A stretch of DNA of 64,000 nucleotides from Parietichytrium sp. I65-24A (taxonomy: Eukaryota; Sar; Bigyra; Thraustochytrida; Thraustochytriidae), in contig BLSF01000036.1 of assembly GCA_012862575.1 (NCBI GenBank), positions 124,001-188,000 of the forward strand. Reading direction: 5' to 3'. Every line of letters begins with the position of its first letter. The first letter of the stretch is position 1. Under the pieces are notes generated by a model. The model did not search any database. It worked only from the letters and a program-made list of their open reading frames with translations, and had not been told where the DNA came from. This document shows, one piece after another, positions 51,141-60,419 of the stretch. The position numbers and the translations under genes were made by a program.

Positions 51141-52163
51141 CTAGTTTTTGCCCTCCTTCTCCTCCTCAATTTGGCTCGGAGGAGAGAACTTTCCAGGACT
51201 CAGACTGGAATCTCCGGAAAATACCCCGCAACCGTAAATTTGACACACACCAACTGGTCGTTCGTTCTTGCGAGGAAGCTGCTCGATGAGATTGAAAGTG
51301 CGCATTCCATACACTACACGGCCGAACGCAACACGCTTGCGATCGAGCCAAGGCAACGCATTTAAAGTAACAAAGAACTGGCTGCCATTGCAGTGCGCCT
51401 TGCCATCATTTGCCATTGAAACAATACCAGCCTGATCGTGCTTGACTGCAAAGGTTTCATCCGGAAACTTATCAGCGTCACCGAAAGCAGCTAGACTGTT
51501 TCCTCCCGAGCTGTCCACAACATCGCCACCCTGAATCCAACCATTCGACACAGCGCGATGGAAGGAGGAGTTGGCGTACGACCTCCCTTTCTCACCTGAG
51601 CACAGGAGTTTAAAGTTGTGCGCCGTTTTAGGGCATATGTCGTCAAAGAGCTCAATAACAGCGCGTTCCGTATATGTCACAGATTCGTCCTTCGGGTTGG
51701 TGACTGCAATATCAAGGTAACAAAATGAATGGCGGGTGCTCTCGACAAACACCCTGAAAGCCTTTCTTGCGACTCCTTTGCTGACAGCGCTATTGAAAGA
51801 GCGACTCAGTCCGTAAATCTCCTCCGTCCACTTGGCGAATTGCGTGCTGCTTCCCAAGTAATTTTTCTTGTTGTAATAGACCAACGGGGAGACTTTGTGT
51901 CGTTGCCCCAAGCGCTCGCTCTCCGTCAGAAGGTATGACTGCCAATCTGTGCCAAACATGGGTTTGATTTCGCAGGTCACGTTCGAGTGCACGTCGGCCA
52001 GCTCCTGAGCAACACCATACATCCATTATCTTAGTCGGCCGCTCCCCACGCGCGAAATGTCCTCGTCACCTGCTAAACTTACCTCCGCGAGTCTCCTTGC
52101 GTCGTGGAACTTTTCATCATCCACTCTGCCAGCCACCACGATGTGGCACGGCGTTTCCGACAT
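51141..52163 (-). CDS. PPIL6: PPIL6-like cyclophilin, two exons
   Basis: Exon 1 (52163-52083, 27 codons, MSETPCHIVVAGRVDDEKFH...) and exon 2 (52004-51141) give 314 residues, close to the ~311 of human PPIL6. The 78-bp intron (52005-52082) has a GTAAGT donor and CTCAG acceptor and joins RRLAE to ELADVHSN. The N-terminal ~125 residues form the PPIL6-specific pre-domain (SPLVYYNKKNYLGSSTQFAKW). The cyclophilin domain follows: VIELFDDICPKTAHNFKLLC, FHRAVSNGWIQGGDVV, CNGSQFFVTL and FGRVVYGM. Some catalytic positions differ from cyclophilin A (for example no FHR-F-F-M-Q-G-G-D consensus), so isomerase activity is uncertain. PPIL6 is restricted largely to ciliated species. Divergent from DRC10. Confidence 0.85.
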
Positions 52164-52923
52164 GTCGTCCGCTCTGTTTGCCTTTTTGAAACCCTTTGGC
52201 GCGACTCCTCTTCCTTCCTCTATTGCGCAGACCGGCGGAATTTAACGTCCTGTGCTTGCAGCCAGCTCTCGCTCTCACAGATCTCACAGCTCACTTTCAC
52301 TCGCTTGCATGCTCGTACCACTACTCAAGTAGCCCATTCGCACTTCAATGAACAAGTCATATGATCACATATGGCCGTTACGATCGCGTCCATCATAATG
52401 ATTGCCTCGCAAATAGCGTCACGACGATCCCTGTTGTGACGCGAATTTATGCGTTACGACAGCGCTCGACACTGGATGAAATGAATGAAATGGATGAAGC
52501 GACGATAATAGTGATGACAGGAAGAAGAAAAAGAAGAGCAGCAGCAGCAGGATTAACAACAACAACAACAACAACAACAACAGCAAGACGAAGACGAAGA
52601 CGTACCACGGAGTCCACTGGCTTGCGATATGCCCAATTTGTATTGGCACTTGGGTTGTGAAACACGGAAAGTGAAGGCATGCGAGTATTGAAGAGTCGCG
52701 ACATTGAACACTAAGAACACAGATAGGCCAAGAAACGTCACGGTTGAACGGTGCCGGACCAGGTATTTGCGATCGAGAGGTGCGCTTTGGACGAGAAACT
52801 GCTGCTGACTCGGACGGAACCAACTCAGAAGCGGCCGGAGGGATCGCGGTTGGCAGTGGGGAGCACAAGCTCTTGAAGTGAGGGCCACTTCCGTGAGGCG
52901 GCTCGGCGCAAAGAGGCGGAGCG
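52164..52923. promoter_or_regulatory. Shared divergent promoter of PPIL6 and DRC10
   Basis: 760 bp between two divergently transcribed ciliary genes. An AAC trinucleotide run (about 52555-52580) followed by AGACGA units lies in the middle. No RFX X-box was found by eye and no gene is seen. Confidence 0.5.
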
Positions 52924-54141
52924 ATGGATAAGCTAATACACGGCGAGGCATCGCGCATCCTGGCGGTGCTCGACGAGTCCAAGTTTTACTTTGAGCTGCT
53001 TTCGTATTTGCCCGAACGGGAATATCTTGATGCGCTGTCATCTTATTTTGAAGACAATGGCTCTCTCTCTGTCGTGGACGGCATCCGGAACTTGAAGGCT
53101 GCAGAGAAACGATTTCTGAACGCTAGCAGAGGCAACTCCAAAGACCAGATTGATTTAGCGACTCGGTTGCTGCACGATTCCACTCGGCAAGTGTGCAGAA
53201 GCATCCGCAACGAGCCTCGCGGAATTGAGATATTGACCACCTGGAGCAAGCGCTTCAAGTCTGTTCGCGAGAACGAAGAAGAGCGGGAGTCGAAAGAGTC
53301 AAAAGAAACTAAGGAGGAGAAGGCGATGCTGAATGACGAGCTAGGACTGGATGATTTCCTCGAAATTCTTTCAAACTTTAAGATGGTAACAACTGAGAAG
53401 CTCTCAACTACTGTGGAGCAAATCGAGTCGCAAAAGGAATTTTATAATGACATGAAGGTGCGTATCAAACAGCAGGAGGGCGAGCTAAAGGCAACAAAAG
53501 CTGCTCTGCAACAGGAGGCAGGGCGTCAGAAAGAGCTGAAGAAAATGCAGAGCAACATCGACAAACTTTCAGAGGCAATACAAGAAGTCGAGAACACCTT
53601 TGAAAGGGAAATGGCCATGGTCGAAAAGGAGAAGGGCGAGTCCAAGGGCGGAATCTCTTCGGTGCACACTGAGAAATACAGCAAAGCTCTCGAGAACTTC
53701 GATAAGGCCGCCTCGGATTTCTTGAAGGAGTGTGCAGATCATGGAGATCTGGAGGAAAATCTTCGGAAGAAATTGCAGCGAGCTGTCAACGAGCTTAACA
53801 CTGTTGTCGATAGATACGACCGAGATATGCTGGAAAAGCGATACTTACTGGACAACTTAACCAGAAAGTATGAGATGGAGCGAGAGCGGCTCGCTGAGCT
53901 CGACGAGTACTTTAGAAAATTTGATCGCGATCTAGCCAACGAAGCCGAGGAGAACCTTCTCATCGAGGAAGAGCGTGCTCGAATCCGCGCAATTGAGCTG
54001 CACCGAGATCAAAATGCAGCCAAGATCCAAGCGCTCTATCGCGGAACGGTGACTCGGAGAATCCTAAAAAAGAAAGAGAAGAAGGGCAAAGGCAAGGGCA
54101 AAGCAAAAGGCAAAGCGAAAGGCAAAGCAAAGAAAAAATAA
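52924..54141 (+). CDS. DRC10: DRC10 (IQCD)-like dynein regulatory complex subunit
   Basis: A 405-residue coiled-coil protein with an ATG at 52924. The N-terminal ~110 residues are helical (RILAVLDESKFYFELLSYLP); the middle is a long coiled coil (about 130-365); near the C-terminus there is one IQ motif (AAKIQALYRGTVTRRIL, about 368-384), then a Lys/Gly tail (KKGKGKGKAKGKAKGK). Helical N-terminus, coil, single IQ and poly-KG tail is the layout of DRC10/FAP84, a subunit of the nexin-dynein regulatory complex; DRC9/IQCG is the nearest alternative. Calmodulin binding through the IQ motif is expected. Single exon. Confidence 0.75.
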   Translation: MDKLIHGEASRILAVLDESKFYFELLSYLPEREYLDALSSYFEDNGSLSVVDGIRNLKAAEKRFLNASRGNSKDQIDLATRLLHDSTRQVCRSIRNEPRGIEILTTWSKRFKSVRENEEERESKESKETKEEKAMLNDELGLDDFLEILSNFKMVTTEKLSTTVEQIESQKEFYNDMKVRIKQQEGELKATKAALQQEAGRQKELKKMQSNIDKLSEAIQEVENTFEREMAMVEKEKGESKGGISSVHTEKYSKALENFDKAASDFLKECADHGDLEENLRKKLQRAVNELNTVVDRYDRDMLEKRYLLDNLTRKYEMERERLAELDEYFRKFDRDLANEAEENLLIEEERARIRAIELHRDQNAAKIQALYRGTVTRRILKKKEKKGKGKGKAKGKAKGKAKKK

Positions 54142-54516
54142 ACAACCACTCAACCCTCGACTGAAAACTAAATTATTCATCCTTCTCCAACACTTCCACT
54201 GCCCCTCTCCAACTGACCCTCCATCCCTGAAACACCTCGCTCCCGTCTCGCTCACACCTCGCAACCTTTACAAATCCCATCTCCCACCCAACATCACCCA
54301 ACTCTCACTTTTCTTTCAACTCACAATCGCTCCGATTGTGGCACCCAGCACCGCAACCGTAGTCTCTACCTACACTTTACCATAGTCTAGAGTTTCCCGA
54401 AGCAGAGAAAGCAGAATATTAATTCACTGTCAGAGAAAGCTGAGAAAGCGAAAGAGAGGGCAACTGAGGAGCGCGAAAGCGGGCGGCGAAGACGCAGGAT
54501 CTCATAGTTTGTCAGA

Positions 54517-54555
<39 letters not shown>

Positions 54556-54606
54556 AGCGGCGTGCTAGGCGTACAGAAAGGTGTGAGAAAGAGTGGCCCG
54601 GACAAG
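54142..54606. other. Intergenic region with GGATACC repeat
   Basis: 465 bp upstream of the inhibitor-2 gene. It is C-rich at first, then contains the GGATACC tandem repeat described separately. No gene is seen. Confidence 0.5.
54517..54551. repeat. Tandem repeat, GGATACC x 5 (7-bp unit)
   Basis: Five perfect 7-bp copies plus one degenerate copy, ending 55 bp before the inhibitor-2 ATG, so likely within its leader or core promoter. Confidence 0.9.
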
Positions 54607-55059
54607 ATGAGCGGGCGGCACGTGGTGTTCGACGAGGAGACCATCCGGGAGCACGACAAGCTTCGGGGCACACGGCAAAAGATCGACGAGCCGGATACCC
54701 CGTTCAACCCGGACAAGTACGAGGACGACGCCGAAGAGGAACATGTGGAGGAAGAAGGCGCAGACGCCAAGGTTCAGCTGGTAGACAGCAACAAGCACGT
54801 CCCCGCGCCGCGAGGCGGGGACGCCGGTGTGGCGAGTAGCGGTCTGGATATTGGCGCGCTTCAGTCCAAGTTGGCGGAGGTGAACGAGGCGGGAGAAGCG
54901 CCGCACGCAGCGGAGGTGGCGCACAAGCAGGACTTTGAAGAGAAGAGGAAGAAACATTACAATGAGTACGAGATGCTACGAAAGTGGCGGCAAGAACACG
55001 ATGACGAAGATGACGAAGAGGAAGGAGGTGGTGGTGGCAATGATGACGACGACAACTGA
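54607..55059 (+). CDS. Protein phosphatase 1 inhibitor-2 (IPP-2/Glc8 family)
   Basis: A 150-residue acidic, heat-stable-type protein. It starts MSGRHVVFDEETIREHDKLR and has the family core GTRQKIDEPDTPF, in which the Thr-Pro is the GSK3/CDK phosphosite, and the C-terminal FEEKRKKHYNEYEMLRKWRQ helix that covers the PP1 active site. The tail is poly-Asp/Glu/Gly. Inhibitor-2 binds PP1 and regulates its activity and folding. The first in-frame ATG is at 54607; the upstream open frame uses no ATG. Single exon. Confidence 0.9.
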   Translation: MSGRHVVFDEETIREHDKLRGTRQKIDEPDTPFNPDKYEDDAEEEHVEEEGADAKVQLVDSNKHVPAPRGGDAGVASSGLDIGALQSKLAEVNEAGEAPHAAEVAHKQDFEEKRKKHYNEYEMLRKWRQEHDDEDDEEEGGGGGNDDDDN

Positions 55060-55591
55060 GAATTGAACAGAACCTATTTCCTACGAGAGTCGCTTGTGGC
55101 TGGGTCGCCCGTTTCGTTGGATAGCAGAGCCTGCTTGCTCTCGGGTCTCGACCACGCGCCAGTGTTGTCGATAGAACAGTCTCATCGTCTCTCTAGTCCC
55201 AAATGTTTTGTAGCCTTTCCTCCACTCCCACACCTCGCTCCTATTTCCTCCTCGAGATCAACAACTCCAAACCGACAAGCTCACAGACCCGTATCTCTAC
55301 AGAGCGAGTAACTCAATATTCGAGTGCCTGACCAACATGAAACTGTCGCCTTTTACAATTCAATTTCCTCTTTCTTTCTTGATCAATTGATTGGAAAAAA
55401 GACCTTTCTGTTTTACAGAGTCAATTTCATTAAAGCTCTAGTGGCTAATAGTACAAACTGATAGCAATGGCGTGCTAGAATTTCGCGTTCAGTGTTGGAG
55501 ACATTGGAGACGTACTCGAGCACTGGAAAAGTACGGCCGGGGACACACTTGTGCTCTGAAGAAAGAGAACGGGAAGAAGGATTTCGGTGGA
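55060..55591. other. Intergenic region
   Basis: 532 bp between plus-strand genes. No gene or notable repeat is seen. Confidence 0.45.
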
Positions 55592-56593
55592 ATGTCTGGG
55601 CAAGGCGCGGGATCAGAGGCTGGCGGGAGTGATGATTTAGTGGAGAAAGCTCGCAGGGCAGCGGACAAATGGCTCGCAGAGACCCCAGTGGTGGTGCGCG
55701 GAATGACGATCGCTCTGATAGTCGGCTTTGCGTTGCAGGAAGTGATTGGGGCGAAAAATGTGGCGAATGTGCCGTAAGTTGATGGTTATGGTCGATTCAT
55801 AGAAAATGTGGGAAATTTTAAAAGTCCGGGAAGCTCACCGGCGCGCGCGAGCGTGGTCGCTCTTAGTGTCCTAGCCTTTCACCAAATGCAGGTGCACAGA
55901 ATCCTTGTTAGCCCGCTCTTTGAAAGGAGCATCTTCAGTCTCGTCGTCGTAGTTTTGTTCCTTTCCCGGGCAGGTATTACAATGGAGAAGGAAATAGGGT
56001 CGGCACCATTCGCCAAGCACATCGCCTCCCTCGCAATCTCCGTGAATGTAACATTTTGCTGCATTTGCTATGCCCTCGCCTACGCATTCAATTTGGAGTC
56101 CATTCTGTACCAATCCTCCCAGGGATTGTTCCCAACTTTGCTCGCGATTTTGACGATGTCACCACGGGGTGGAACCGTGTCCTTTTTCCCGCTCCCTATT
56201 AAAATCCCAGCCCATGCTGCTCCTTGGGCCATATTTGCGATCTCTTGCCTCTTTTCTTGGAGTATTGTGGTGGACTTACTTGCCGCAATTGCGGTTGGTC
56301 ATGCATTGAGGCGTGTACAAACTATTACCGAGGGTGGGGGTGGAATTCTTCCAACGTACTCACTGATTCCGCAGTCTGCGGGCCAAACAAGCGGGAGTGG
56401 CGCCTGGGGCCAGGGACATAGACTGGGTTCGACGGAGGGCCCATCTGGTTCAGCCTTGCAGCCTGTGGCTCAACCAGCGCCCAGCCCAAGCGTCAGTGCA
56501 GCTGAAAAGGAGCAAAGGAGGGCTATAATGCTGGAGGCAGCTCAAGCACGACTGAAAGGTCAAAGCTCAAGCAACGAACCGCAGCAAGTCTAG
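55592..56593 (+). CDS. Rhomboid-like pseudoprotease with SHP and VIM p97-binding motifs, two exons
   Basis: Exon 1 (55592-55773) joins exon 2, most likely at 55867 (intron 93 bp, acceptor CTCTTAG), giving 302 residues; an acceptor at 55851 (78-bp intron) also keeps the frame. The protein has about six membrane spans in a rhomboid/derlin pattern (VHRILVSPLFERSIFSLVVV after span 1). No Gly-x-Ser-Gly or catalytic His is seen, so it is probably inactive. The cytosolic tail carries AWGQGHRLGS, the SHP box found at the end of derlins (WGQGFRLG in Derlin-1), and about 80 residues later RAIMLEAAQAR, an exact RX5AAX2R VIM motif. Both bind p97/Cdc48. A role in ER-associated degradation is likely. Confidence 0.7.
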
Positions 56594-56807
56594 AGATAAA
56601 ACGATGGAACCAAGGGTTCGCTCCAATCAAAAGAAACGCCATCCCGCGTAAGCTGGAGCCGGCACGCCAAAAGCCGTGGCAATGCATAAAAGTTTGATAT
56701 TCTCTCGGCACACGAACTTTTGTATACTAATGGACAAATGAAGCTTATTAAACGGGCTGACGTTCACGCCGTTTTGAATATGTTCTACTGCTTGAGGATC
56801 CTCTGGG

Positions 56808-57743
56808 CTAGTCTTCTTTCCGGTCTTTTGGATTCTTCGACCTTTGTACTTTGCGGTTGGGCAGAGCTACGGGGATGATCCAAAAAAGCGAGAATCCACG
56901 GCCATCGCAGGCATACTTTTTCAAGCCGTTGTATAATGAGAGATCCTCGTCCTCCCCTTCATCCTGCAAGGCATCCACCCCTGGTATACCAGTGGTGACC
57001 GCTTCGTACTGATCGCAGCCCATGGCAACCACAAAGCCGCAAAAGAATACGCACGCCATGAATGACAGAATGCACGCCACAAGTGGCCACGGGCTCGGGT
57101 TCACCGGAGGCGATGATCTTGGCCGCGGGTAGTATAGCACGACATAGCTTCGATAAGCAAAGAGAGCAATTGAATACAGCGAGGCAACGCACACATGCAC
57201 CAAGAACTGTATAAAATATCTTAAATTGTCTTCCCCGACGCAGTTGTTCACCCACGGGCAGTGGTGGTCCATACGTCTTACGCACCTGCCGCACACGCTA
57301 CAGTGATGCGCACCGCCCTCCTTGAAGCATTCGCAGACCGCGCAGTATCGCACCTTCCTGCGATACTTTTCCAGCGCCCTCTTGACCTTGAAATCAATCT
57401 CCTCCGGTGCCATTACACTCCTCTGCGCGCCTCCCACTGCTAATTGCGCCTCATTTTCCTTGAGCGAGGCTGCCCTCCTCGCTTCAAGCTGCGTCCTCGT
57501 TTTCTTCTCCACCTCCCCACTGAGACTTTCCCATTCGGCTTTGCCAGACGACCGCGGCAGGAACCCCGGTTCGCGCAGCATGGCCTGCAAGTGTGCCAAC
57601 ATCGCACACAGCACTGTGCCCGCGTACGCGCATAGCACTGTCACGGGCAGGTCTTCCAGACACAGCGCCACTGTGCAGCTCACACCGCACAGCGCCAACC
57701 AGCTCACGCACGCGCACAGAACGCCGCACCAGTCTACGCCCAT
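56808..57743 (-). CDS. DHHC protein S-acyltransferase
   Basis: A 311-residue palmitoyltransferase. Two membrane spans precede, and two follow, a Cys-rich zinc-binding core: CAVCECFKEGGAHHCSVC, then the active DHHC in RRMDHHCPWVNNCVGEDN, then YFIQFL. The DHHC Cys carries the acyl intermediate. The usual TTxE motif is TTGI here, a deviation. The soluble loop between spans 2 and 3 is charged (KKTRTQLEARRAASLKE). The substrate is unknown. The ATG at 57741-57743 is the first in frame; earlier codons are non-ATG. Single exon. Confidence 0.9.
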   Translation of the reverse strand: MGVDWCGVLCACVSWLALCGVSCTVALCLEDLPVTVLCAYAGTVLCAMLAHLQAMLREPGFLPRSSGKAEWESLSGEVEKKTRTQLEARRAASLKENEAQLAVGGAQRSVMAPEEIDFKVKRALEKYRRKVRYCAVCECFKEGGAHHCSVCGRCVRRMDHHCPWVNNCVGEDNLRYFIQFLVHVCVASLYSIALFAYRSYVVLYYPRPRSSPPVNPSPWPLVACILSFMACVFFCGFVVAMGCDQYEAVTTGIPGVDALQDEGEDEDLSLYNGLKKYACDGRGFSLFWIIPVALPNRKVQRSKNPKDRKED

Positions 57744-58339
57744 GGCTGCTGCGCCCTTCGCGCGTCTCCCCTTCCACGGCTTTCCTCTTTCTTGCCTCCC
57801 CTCCGCAAGTTGCACAAGTTGCACAACTTATAAACGCAACAGCGAGATTGTAAATTGTAAGTTGTGAATGTCTCGATAAGCAGCAGCAAAGCAGCAGCAA
57901 AGCAGCCTGGACGTGTGGGCAGAGCAGGTGCGATCTGCGTGAGTGTGCTGTGGTGGGTGTGCGTTGGCCCAGTGGGCTCCGAGTCCGTGATCGTGTGGTT
58001 CCACCGTACGCCTGGGAGATGTACTTGGCGGAAACTATGTTGCAACTGGTGCAAAGTCTTTCAGTTGCTCCGGCTTCTCTCGTGATGCTATCAATGTTCA
58101 TAGTGACTCGGAGGAATGGAAAGCTGATGAGCGATGTTGACGGGCTCTGAGGCGCACCAGAGACGTGGTACTTGGGGGCTGCGGGTCGATTTCTTTAGTT
58201 TTGTGGTTGAAGGTCGATGTGACCGGCGGAATTTGGGCAAATCATTGTTCAAGAGTTGGGCTGCTTACTGTTTTTTGAAGAGTTGAAAGCGCCTGTCTTT
58301 TGAATTTTGAAAGAAAAGGAATTGGCATAGACTTTGATA
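57744..58339. other. Intergenic region between two minus-strand genes
   Basis: 596 bp with a GCAAGTTGCACAAGTTGCACAA-like repeat (about 57806-57828) and an AGCAGCAAAGC repeat near 57883-57906. No gene is seen. Confidence 0.45.
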
Positions 58340-59785
58340 TTACCAGTCGTCGTCGTCGTCGCTGTCATTGAGTTTGAGGTTTTTGGACAATCGATTGCCC
58401 AACAAACTGACTTTTCCGATGCTAGGTTGTTGCGAGGGAGCCCAGCTCGACTTGTCAATATCGGCGGCCTCCTGCGCTTGGCCGCTTGCTAAGCCATGCT
58501 CCACCTCCTTTTCGGAGATGTCGACCCCCATCAGAGGGATTCCATAGCGACTTGCGAAAAACCACTCCACTTCAGGAAGACCGAACGCGGTGCCTCCAAA
58601 CTCATGCTCATTGACTCCAATTGAACTGTCGCTAACCATTTCCTTGTCTTTGTAGACAAGGAATGCAGGCAATGCTCGGTGAGACAACGTTTGGCTGGCC
58701 TCTGTAGCTAATAACTTGAGCACCTTTATGTATGGGTGCTTGGCGGCGAATTGCTCCAGAATTTCGTTCATCTTTTTGCATGCCACAATATAGTCTTCGT
58801 AAATATGCGTCACCACAAATGTGCGCGGGTCGGCATTGTCTACTTCATCTAAAAAGGAAAACTTCTCCACAAACAATACTCTGCCAAACTGTGGACTTTT
58901 AAATTGCGGCGCGAGTCGAAATTAGTACGAATGTTTCTTCTCGAAAGGCTGCATGTCAACAACAACTTACAGCTGGTTGAATCCCCGCATCTGCTGAAAC
59001 CGCTGCTGGCGATATTGCAACAAAAAGTCCTCATCGTCTTCATCGGAGTCATTGTCCTCATCGTCTGCGTCATATTTCTAAAGTCATTTCTTGACGAAAG
59101 TTAGTTTCGCCCGCGCGAGATGTACACCTTCGGGGAGTATCTTCCGTTTAAACCAACCTTAATGTATTCGCCTTTTGCCAGTTCGCTAGCGAGAGATGCG
59201 CTGGCACCTGCAAACGTTGAGCCGTAAGCAAGCTGTTTGAAGGTCTCCTCGTCCTGAAGCTTTTTCGTTTCATTCTGCAGTCGTCAAACAAAATTACAAA
59301 ACAACATTCCAATGTCCGTAAGAGCTCACATCGAACACATTCGAGATTCACGTCACAACGTACCCTTCTCCTGACAATCTGCTTCGCCTCTTCATAGTCG
59401 GCGCGGACACCTTTGACTCCCGTATTGTGCTTTTTCCTCACCTTGGTAAGCACCTTGGTCCAGTCCTCCTTTCCATCGTTTGGGTCAGGCTCCGGCCGGA
59501 AGTTCTCCTCCTCTTCACTCAAACTGCACAATCCGTACCACACCGTCAGCCTCGCGGTTTCTTGCCTCAGAACAACCCAAATCCATTCACTTCAATCAAC
59601 ATCATTGGAATACGGAATACGGAATACGGAATACGGAATACGGAATACGGAAAACACAAAACTCACCTAAAGTCCGAGTGCAGCTCCAGCCGCGCTTTGG
59701 GCCCGCCATCTTCATCCGACTCGCGCTCTTTCGCCAGGTCCTGCGACAGGTACTTGCGCTCTATGTCGCCGTCGAGCGTCTGCAT
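58340..59785 (-). CDS. PDCL: Phosducin-like protein 1 (PDCL), five exons
   Basis: Exons 59785-59667, 59523-59364, 59274-59158, 59077-58971 and 58895-58340 give 352 residues in a continuous frame. The start MQTLDGDIERKYLSQ matches the MTTLDDKLLG-type start of PhLP1. Exon 2 carries the SEEEENFRPEPDPNDG region, exon 4 the EDFLLQYRQQRFQQMRGFNQ helix, and exon 5 the thioredoxin-like domain (PQFGRVLF, HIYEDYIVACKKMNEIL, ALPAFLVYKDKEM), ending in an acidic DSDDDDDW tail. PhLP1 works with CCT to assemble G-protein beta-gamma dimers. Introns are 143, 89, 80 and 75 bp; the third has a weak GTTGGT donor. This is the most intron-rich gene here; intron 1 contains a GGAATAC repeat. Confidence 0.85.
59607..59648. 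repeat. Tandem repeat, GGAATAC x 6 (7-bp unit), in PDCL intron 1
   Basis: Six perfect 7-bp copies plus one GGAAAAC variant, wholly inside the first intron of the phosducin-like gene. Confidence 0.9.
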
Positions 59786-60419
59786 TTCTGCCACTACCGC
59801 ACTCTCCTCCTGTGAAGATTACTTGAGGGGTGCCCACACCTACCTTCTTTCTCCCGCCTCTTGCGTACACACCTACCTCCTCAGTGCCGCTACTAGCCAG
59901 GGTAGCCAGGGACTAACAGTTTGCAAACGGTCTTCCTTTCCTTTTTCAAAGTTCATTCCTTCATTACCGGGCTACTTATGGTCCTACTGATGCGATAGCG
60001 CATGCGTTTAGAATATCGGTAAGGTCTGATAGTAACGGTGGGGACAGGGTGGTAGTGTTTAAGGTAGGAGGCGGGTGGGAGTGGAGGGAATTCGTTTTAT
60101 TCTTGGAGAATTTCGTGTCTATTTTTTGGATTTGGAATTTAGATTAATTATTTAGAATTATCAGTATCCATGTGCCACGTGGTGCAACAGGTGTAACCGA
60201 TAAGAACAGCACGTACGTTTGTAACGGCGCCGGGGACACGAGCACAAAGGGTGTCCTCGTATGTATTGGGCAGAAGGCGGTGACGGGCTGGTGGGCTAAG
60301 GATTGGCTCTTTGAAAGAGATCGAGCCGGATTCACTTTGGTCAAGTGCTTCTTGCTCGGCAGTGGTGAACCCTGGGAAGCTATAGTGAGGGGGGGAGAAT
60401 CAAATTTGTTGAAGGCAAG
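59786..60419. promoter_or_regulatory. Divergent intergenic region
   Basis: 634 bp between the divergent PDCL and glycosyltransferase genes. A possible upstream PDCL exon was looked for and not found. No repeat or gene is seen. Confidence 0.4.

Noticed and set aside
59786-59900. Possible extra first exon of PDCL using GTAGGT donors
   Set aside because: The joins give stops or shift the frame, and the ATG at 59783-59785 already gives the start expected for the family.
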